Assembly: GCF_040939455.1 (NCBI RefSeq)
Contig: NC_134129.1
Location: 15,882,001 to 15,946,000 of the forward strand
Reading direction: 5' to 3'
DNA from: Microcebus murinus
Lineage: Eukaryota > Chordata > Mammalia > Primates > Cheirogaleidae
Length of the DNA stretch: 64,000 nucleotides
The position numbers were made by a program, and so were the translations under genes. The stretch's first letter is position 1. Every line of letters begins with the position of its first letter. Below the pieces are notes generated by a model. The model had not been told where the DNA came from and did no database searches. It was given only the letters and a program-made list of their open reading frames with translations. Positions 58,784 to 64,000 of this stretch are shown here, piece after piece.

Positions 58784-59669
58784 CCCCTCTCCTGCCCGCT
58801 GTGCCTCAGACCTGCTTCCCTTCCGCACCCTGGCGACAGGCGAGGCGTCTTTGGCCGGGAGCCATGGAAGGTCTCAGAGGGACGCCTGGCGTCTGACCTG
58901 CCAAGGAAAGCAAGCCAAGGCAGCCCTGCTTTTCGCCCCCCGGGGGAAGTGGCCGGGCGGGGACCCTGGAGAGTGAAGTGGAGGCAGCCAGGCAGCTGGC
59001 CCCCGTGGGGACAGGGACGGTGAGGGACAGCAGGCATCAGTGCAGGGGGGACGCCTGCCGGCTATTTTAGGCCAGGCCCAGAGCTGGAGTCAATGGAGGT
59101 TTTGTTTATGCAACATCTGCAGAAGGCTCTCTGCGTGCGGCCAGTAACCCGGGGTCCCCAGGCCGGCTGGCTGCAGTGAGCAGGGGCGTGGCCACGACTT
59201 CCTGCTGTCCCCGAGCTGCTGCAGCAGCTGGCCTCCTCAGGGTCCTCGCCCTGCCGCGCCCTGTCTCCTCTCAAGGTGCAAGAAGCAGCGCAGGGGGAGC
59301 TGCGACTCAGGCCCCCGTGTCACCCTCCCCACCCCAGGCCTTCCCCCCCCCCCGGGTGTCCTTCCCGCAGGTCCCCACGCTGAGCCCTCCTCCAGCAGAT
59401 GCAGGCCTGGCTCCCGGGTCAGCCCGGGACAGGTCTGAAGCCAGGTCTTGCATTTTTGGCGGTTGCTTGATCTGAGGCAGGTCTGCTCATCCCCAAGTTA
59501 TGTATTGCATGCAAAAATATGTAAGTCAATACACACGAGGTAAACGACGTTTTTCAATTTCTTTTCTACCAGGCTTGCTCAAAGGCCTGGAGAGTGTATT
59601 ACTATCTTTTTGAAACACAGATTGCATTGGGAAGAATGGGGGATAAGAAGTCCTTTTTTAAGCGTAGGG
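58784..59669. other. Unassigned GC-rich sequence
   Basis: 58840-59470 is GC-rich with a C-run at 59345-59354. Several short frames stay open on both strands; none has a recognised domain. AT-rich after 59480. Confidence 0.35.
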
Positions 59670-59739
59670 AAATTTACATACACAAATTTACATATACAAA
59701 TTTACAAATACAAATTTACATATACAAATTTACATATGC
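59670..59739 (+). repeat. 14-bp minisatellite (5 units)
   Basis: AAATTTACATAYAC repeated five times without a gap. The third unit reads AAATTTACAAATAC and the last ends in TGC. Confidence 0.95.
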
Positions 59740-59759
59740 AGAAATGTACAAATAATAAA

Positions 59760-59905
59760 AGGACAGTTTGATGAATTTGTTTACCCATGTGACTACTCAG
59801 GTAACCATAACTACTCGGATCAAGATGCAGAATATTTCCATCACCCTTGTGTGACAAGTCCCTTCATGTCCCTTTCTGGTCAATAACCAGCTAATGCCCA
59901 ACCTG
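59760..59905 (-). mobile_element. L1-derived fragment
   Basis: GATCAAGATGCAGAATATTT, CCATCACCCTTGTGTGACAA and TTCATGTCCCTTTCTGGTCA resemble the same kind of old L1 segment as 48602-48934. Orientation uncertain. Confidence 0.5.
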
Positions 59906-59924
59906 CCTATATTAGTCAGCTAGG

Positions 59925-59960
59925 GCGCCCTTAACAAAATACCATAGACAGGGTGGTTTA
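59925..59960 (-). mobile_element. MLT1-type LTR, antisense, part 1
   Basis: The antisense 3' end of the LTR (TTAGTCAGCTAGGGCGCCC just upstream, then ACAAAATACCATAGACAGGG). It is interrupted first by an Alu and later by transposon copy D. Confidence 0.75.
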
Positions 59961-60300
59961 TTTTTTTTTATTTTATTTTGAGACAGAGTCTCACTCTGTT
60001 GCCCAGGCTAGAGTGAGTGCCGTGGCGTCAGCCTAGCTCACACCAACCTCAAACTCCTGGGCTCAAGCGATCCTCCTGCCTCAGCCTCTCGAGTAGCTGG
60101 GACTGCAGGCCTGTGCCACCATGCCTGGCTACTTTTTTTCTATATATTTTTAGTTGTCCAATTAATTTATTTCTATTTATAGTAGAGACGGGGTCTCACT
60201 CTTGCTCAGGCTGGTTTCAAACTCCTGATCTCGAGCGATCTTCTCCCCTTGGCCTCCCAGAGTGCTGGGATGACGGGCGTGAGCCACCGTGCTCTGCCAG
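59961..60300 (-). mobile_element. Alu, antisense, inside MLT1-type LTR
   Basis: Full dimer with 12-bp target duplication CAGGGTGGTTTA at 59949-59960 and 60301-60312. Confidence 0.97.
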
Positions 60301-60559
60301 CAGGGTGGTTTAAACAACAGAAACTGATTTCTCTCCATTCTGGAGGCTGGATGTCCAAGATCGGGGTCCCAGTGTGGCTGGGTTCTGGTGAGGGCTCTCT
60401 TCCTGGTTTGCAGGTGGCCACCTTGCCACTGTGAGCTCACGTGGCCTCTGCTTTATGCTCATGGAGAGAAAGAGCAAGCCCTCCGGTGTCTGTTCTTAAA
60501 AGGACACTAATCCTATCAGATCAGGGCCCTCACCTTATGACCACATTGAACCTTAATTA
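60301..60559 (-). mobile_element. MLT1-type LTR, antisense, part 2
   Basis: AAACAACAGAAACTGATTTC, CATTCTGGAGGCTGGATGTC and TCTTAAAAGGACACTAATCC continue the LTR to the TA at 60558-60559, where transposon copy D is inserted. Confidence 0.85.
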
Positions 60560-60670
60560 CCGTGTTTCCCCCAAAATAAGACCGGGTCTTATATTCATTT
60601 TTCCTCAAGAAGACACCCTAGGGCTTATTTTCAAGGAATGTGTTGTTTTTTTTAAGTACGGTACAACCAT

Positions 60671-60901
60671 CTAGATTGATTCAAATAGAGTGAAGTCGTC
60701 TTCTTCTGGAATACCATCCTCACTCTCCAAACCCCGAATCCCATCCTGAATGTCTTGTGACTCTGTTTCCTTTAGAACCACTGGCCCCGATCTCTCCTGT
60801 AGAGCACTAGAGCTCTCACGGGGCAGATGAGAAGGGCTGCTCGTGTTCTTTCCCGCTCCGCGACGACATGCATGGGTTGTGCAGATGCGCTGCGCAGCCA
60901 C
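60671..60901 (-). CDS. Short conserved reading frame in transposon copy D (about 76 aa, no ATG)
   Basis: Open from GTG (VAAQRICTTHACRRG) to TAG, ending PEEDDFTLFESI. The ATG used in copies A and C is absent because the array junction reads GGGGCGTGGCT, and an in-frame TGA lies just upstream. The frame is conserved without a normal start, which argues for a remnant more than a working gene. Confidence 0.35.
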   Translation of the reverse strand: MAAQRICTTHACRRGAGKNTSSPSHLPRESSSALQERSGPVVLKETESQDIQDGIRGLESEDGIPEEDDFTLFESI

Positions 60902-61050
60902 GCCCCGTCACTAGGGCTGATTTTCATAGCCACGCCCACCACTGGGGCTGATTTTCATAGCCACGCCCACCACTAGGGCTGATTTTCATAGCCACGCCCA
61001 TCACTAGGGCTGATTTTCATAGCCACGCCCATCACTAGGGCTGATTTTCG
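60897..61050 (-). repeat. 31-bp minisatellite inside transposon copy D (5 units)
   Basis: Five units of AGCCACGCCCATCACTAGGG then CTGATTTTCAT (plus-strand view). The first has one extra base (CCCCGTCAC). Confidence 0.92.
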
Positions 61051-61135
61051 GGGTAGGGCTTCTATTGCGCACATGCTTAGACATCCTGCTAGGGCTTGTT
61101 TTGTGGGTAAGGCTTATTTTCAGGGAAACACGGTA

Positions 61136-61260
61136 CTTCCATAAAGACCTCATCCCCAAATACAGACACATAGGGGGGCAGGATTTCAACATGTGAATCT
61201 GGGGGAGACACAATTGAGTCCACAGCACTACCAGCATGCCCCCAGCCTCCAGCCCCTGGG
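61136..61260 (-). mobile_element. MLT1-type LTR, antisense, part 3
   Basis: CATAAAGACCTCATCCCCAA, ATACAGACACATAGGGGGGC and GGATTTCAACATGTGAATCT close the LTR after transposon copy D. Confidence 0.75.
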
Positions 61261-61499
61261 TGGCAGCTACTAGCTCACTCATAATGTCTCAAAACTGGAA
61301 AGAGCCCATCAGAATAAGACAGAAGTTAACCTTGGTACACGCATACATGGAATGCTCTGCCTCGATAAAAAGTTAGGGGCTGCCGGAATATAGGATCCGT
61401 TCTGGGCTCGGAGCAGGATTACGAATGAAGCAGAACAACAAAGGCCTTTGGATTTTGACAATTCTGATCTCTGCCTATCTGATCAGAAATTCCGATATC

Positions 61500-61515
61500 A
61501 GAATTTGAGAATTCT
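61500..61515 (+). repeat. 16-bp direct repeat, left copy (target duplication)
   Basis: AGAATTTGAGAATTCT, identical to 61597-61612. Confidence 0.9.
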
Positions 61516-61596
61516 TCATAGAGCAATATTCTCTGCCATAGGTAAAAAGAAAAAGAAAAAAAAAAGGAAAGAAAGAAAGAAAGAAAGAAAAAAAAA
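61516..61596 (+). mobile_element. Short retroposed insertion with A-rich tail
   Basis: 81 bp: a 28-bp head (TCATAGAGCAATATTCTCTG then CCATAGGT) followed by an AAAAAG and GAAA-rich tail, flanked by identical 16-bp direct repeats. That layout matches L1-type target-primed insertion of a very short template. The source RNA is not recognised. Confidence 0.6.
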
Positions 61597-61612
61597 AGAA
61601 TTTGAGAATTCT
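61597..61612 (+). repeat. 16-bp direct repeat, right copy (target duplication)
   Basis: AGAATTTGAGAATTCT directly after the A-rich tail. Confidence 0.9.
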
Positions 61613-62439
61613 GATATCAGCCCCACAGACTGATTCATTCAAAGCAAGTTTAATTATCCCCTCATGTTGGCAGGGAAAATTTCAAGTCTTTAAGGACCTT
61701 GCCTAACCACTGAATATCTTTCCACTCTTGGGTAGAGATGGAGACCCCAATTCACATCACGAGTGGTTTCCAGTAGAGCCTTGCTAATACGAAACATAGC
61801 TTTCTGGGGGAAGAACTCGACTTTGAATTGGGACTTTCTGTTATTTTTATTAAAGAACAATACGATAGCCGGGTTGGCTGGGGGGAAAAAGCAGTTGTTT
61901 CAAATTAGGTGTGATTGTGAATGAAGCCAATATTGGTTTAACAGGCTTTACCCAAGATGCTTTTCTGTGTATAGGATGTTTCCCTAAGTCCTAGGAAGAT
62001 TGTGGTTGATTTCCATGTCCATCGTCTTTATGGTTTGTAAAATATCAAAGCAAGTTTATTTTTACCAGTTCTGCTGCCAGTTTGGGTCAAACAGAGGAAA
62101 GAGATTTTTTATAAAAATAACTCTTTGAGGGCAAGGGAGTGTTAATTCACTCAAATAATAGATTTTAAAGTGAAGGCTGCTAGAACTTGAGTTCTGAGAT
62201 TGCAAGACACACTGCTTGCAACTCTGCAAAACATAACATTTCCCAGGCAGCAGATTGGGTTTTCTATTCCCAGAGATTTCATTCTGATTTCTATGGGGTT
62301 TGGTTATTATCCAGAGACCCTGCTTGTCCAATGTCCCAGTATACTGATTTTTTTTTTGTGTGTGTGTGTGTGTACTAGAAGGCTATTAAAATGGCCAGAA
62401 GCAGAGACACCACTGAAATGTAGAGGAAGGGAGTCAACA
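61613..62439. other. Unassigned sequence
   Basis: A (TG)n run of about 9 units lies at 62357-62374. No gene is seen. Confidence 0.4.
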
Positions 62440-62640
62440 TTGGAGGGACCTGGGTTCAAGTCCTATACCCTCCTTTCCTTACCTGGCTTTGTTACCAGGA
62501 ACGAGTTACTTGCCTTTTCTGAGCCTTATAAAATGGGCTCATCATTCATAAAATGGGCATGATAATGCCTACCTCCAAGCATTTGATAATAACTCAGAAA
62601 TAATATCTGTCAAGTGCCTGGTATATAGTAGCTTATTCAT
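62440..62640 (+). mobile_element. MIR
   Basis: GACCTGGGTTCAAGTCCTAT, AAAATGGGCATGATAATGCC and GTGCCTGGTATATAGTAGCT follow MIR. The GCTCATCATTCATAAAATGG word is partly doubled. Confidence 0.75.
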
Positions 62641-62804
62641 TCAACAAATATTTATTGAGTACCTGCCATGTTTCAGACACTTTAGCAGTGGGAACATACT
62701 TTAACAGCATAGTTTAACATACTTTAACAACACTTTAACAGGGGTGGACAAATGATATCTGCCCTTCTAGAACTCACAGGTATTCAATAAATAGTTGCCA
62801 TTCC

Positions 62805-62953
62805 AACAGGTATGTGAAAGGATGCCCAATATCACTAATAATCAGGGAAATGCAATCAAAACCACAATGACATATCACCTTATACCTATTAGGATGGCTA
62901 GCATCAGAAAACAAAAGATAAAAAGTGTTGGACGTGGAGAAAAAGGAAACCTT
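62805..62953 (+). mobile_element. L1 ORF2 3' end fragment
   Basis: CAATATCACTAATAATCAGG, GAAATGCAATCAAAACCACA and TAGGATGGCTAGCATCAGAA are the end of L1 ORF2. Two Alus interrupt this L1 tail. Confidence 0.85.
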
Positions 62954-63348
<395 letters not shown>

Positions 63349-63682
63349 AGCCAGGCGCGGTGGCTCACGCCTGTAATCCTAGCACTCTGGGAGGCCGAGG
63401 CGGGCGGATTGCTCAAGGTCAGCAGTTCAAAACCAGCCTGAGCGAGACCCCGTCTCTACCATAAAAATAGAAAGAAATTAATTGGCCAACTAATATATAT
63501 AATATAAAAATCAGCCGGACATGGTGGCTTGTGCCTGTAGTCCCAGCTACTCGGGAGGCTGAGGCAGGAGGATCGCTTGAGCCCAGGAGTTTGAGGTTGC
63601 TGTGAGCTAGGCTGACGCCACAGCACTCACTCTAGCCTAGGCAAGAAAGTGAGACTCTGTCTCAAAAAAAAAAAAAAAAAAA
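63349..63682 (+). mobile_element. Alu, sense, inside L1
   Basis: Full dimer with the long linker and an 18-A tail. Flanks suggest a loose target duplication around AAAATGTTC/AAAAGTTCT. Confidence 0.95.
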
Positions 63683-63800
63683 GTTCTGAATCTGGATGAT
63701 GGGAATGTTTGCATAACTCTGTGATTTAACTCAAATTCATTCTATAATACACTTAAAAGCGTGAGTCTTATGATATGTAAATCACACCTCAATCAAGCTA
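63683..63800 (+). mobile_element. L1 3' end
   Basis: GGATGATGGGAATGTTTGCA, AATACACTTAAAAGCGTGAG and GTAAATCACACCTCAATCAA finish the L1 3' UTR. Confidence 0.7.
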
Positions 63801-64000
63801 TTGTTTTTTTTTTAAATAGTTGCCATTAATCTGATGGCATCTTCTTCCAGTCACTGTTGAGTGTCGCCACTCTTCCTTCCAAATCCCCTTTGCCTGTGTC
63901 CTTTTTTGCATAACCACTTTCCAATATATTATTTATTTATCGTATGTAATCAGTTCTTAGTTACAGGATTTTTTTTACGTTTTTAACATACACAAAATCA

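Larger units (their letters stand above)
60560..61133 (-). mobile_element. TA-target DNA transposon, copy D (574 bp)
   Basis: Both termini are present (CCGTGTTTCCCCCAAAATAA and CAGGGAAACACGG) with flanking TA (60558-60559, 61134-61135). The restored site CCTTAATTACTTCC fits the MLT1 sequence expected there. It holds five 31-bp units and an open internal frame. Its left end keeps the GGGTCTTATATTCATTTTTC segment that is missing from copy B. Confidence 0.87.

Overview
This window is nuclear DNA of a primate, most likely a strepsirrhine (lemur or galago side). The main evidence is 24 Alu insertions of the strepsirrhine type: the left arm carries TAGAAAGAAATTAATTGGCC and the right arm ends CACTCACTCTAGCC. 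The assignment rests on remembered Alu subfamily features, not on a search. I found no convincing protein-coding exon, no tRNA or other standard RNA gene, and no intact autonomous transposon. The stretch is intergenic or deep intronic and is shaped mostly by mobile elements and simple repeats.

Layout. 1-5 kb: an L1 3' end, a small hAT element, an Alu, a MIR, an (AC)n run, and an MLT1-type LTR split by a 604-bp DNA transposon (copy A). 5-18 kb: a hAT split by an Alu, an MLT2-type LTR, several Alus and MIRs, an L1/HAL1-like fragment and long unassigned stretches. 18-25 kb: a 193-bp duplication with an Alu at its junction, an MLT1-type LTR, a 29-bp minisatellite, and an Alu whose 50-bp upstream flank also occurs next to the Alu at 2.0 kb. 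25-30 kb: inverted L1 fragments, L2, MIR, a MER5A-like hAT split by an Alu, and transposon copy B. 30-40 kb: mostly unassigned sequence, an MST/MLT1-type LTR, (TTCC)n, a Tigger/MER44-like element split by transposon copy C, and an Alu with a very long TTTTC tail. 40-51 kb: Alu-rich, including two trimeric Alus and an inverted Alu pair that used the same target site. 51.5-51.9 kb: an antisense LTR-like segment whose U3 is mainly an array of CCAAT motifs at 24-bp spacing. 52-57 kb: largely unassigned. 57-64 kb: an OC1-like hAT, Alus, an MLT1-type LTR hit by both an Alu and transposon copy D, a small retroposed insertion, and L1 3'-end pieces.

The most interesting system is a TA-target DNA transposon family present four times (3973-4576, 28629-29281, 34180-34688, 60560-61133). 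It has CCGTGTTTCCCC terminal inverted repeats. Inside is a 31-bp minisatellite whose unit number differs in every copy (6, 10, 3, 5). Beside the array is a conserved reading frame of about 76 codons, open in three copies and broken in the fourth. Three copies sit in recognisable older repeats, so the empty target can be read directly and the TA duplication is clear. The second notable item is the CCAAT-array LTR. Family names for old repeats are given only as likenesses, because no library search was possible.
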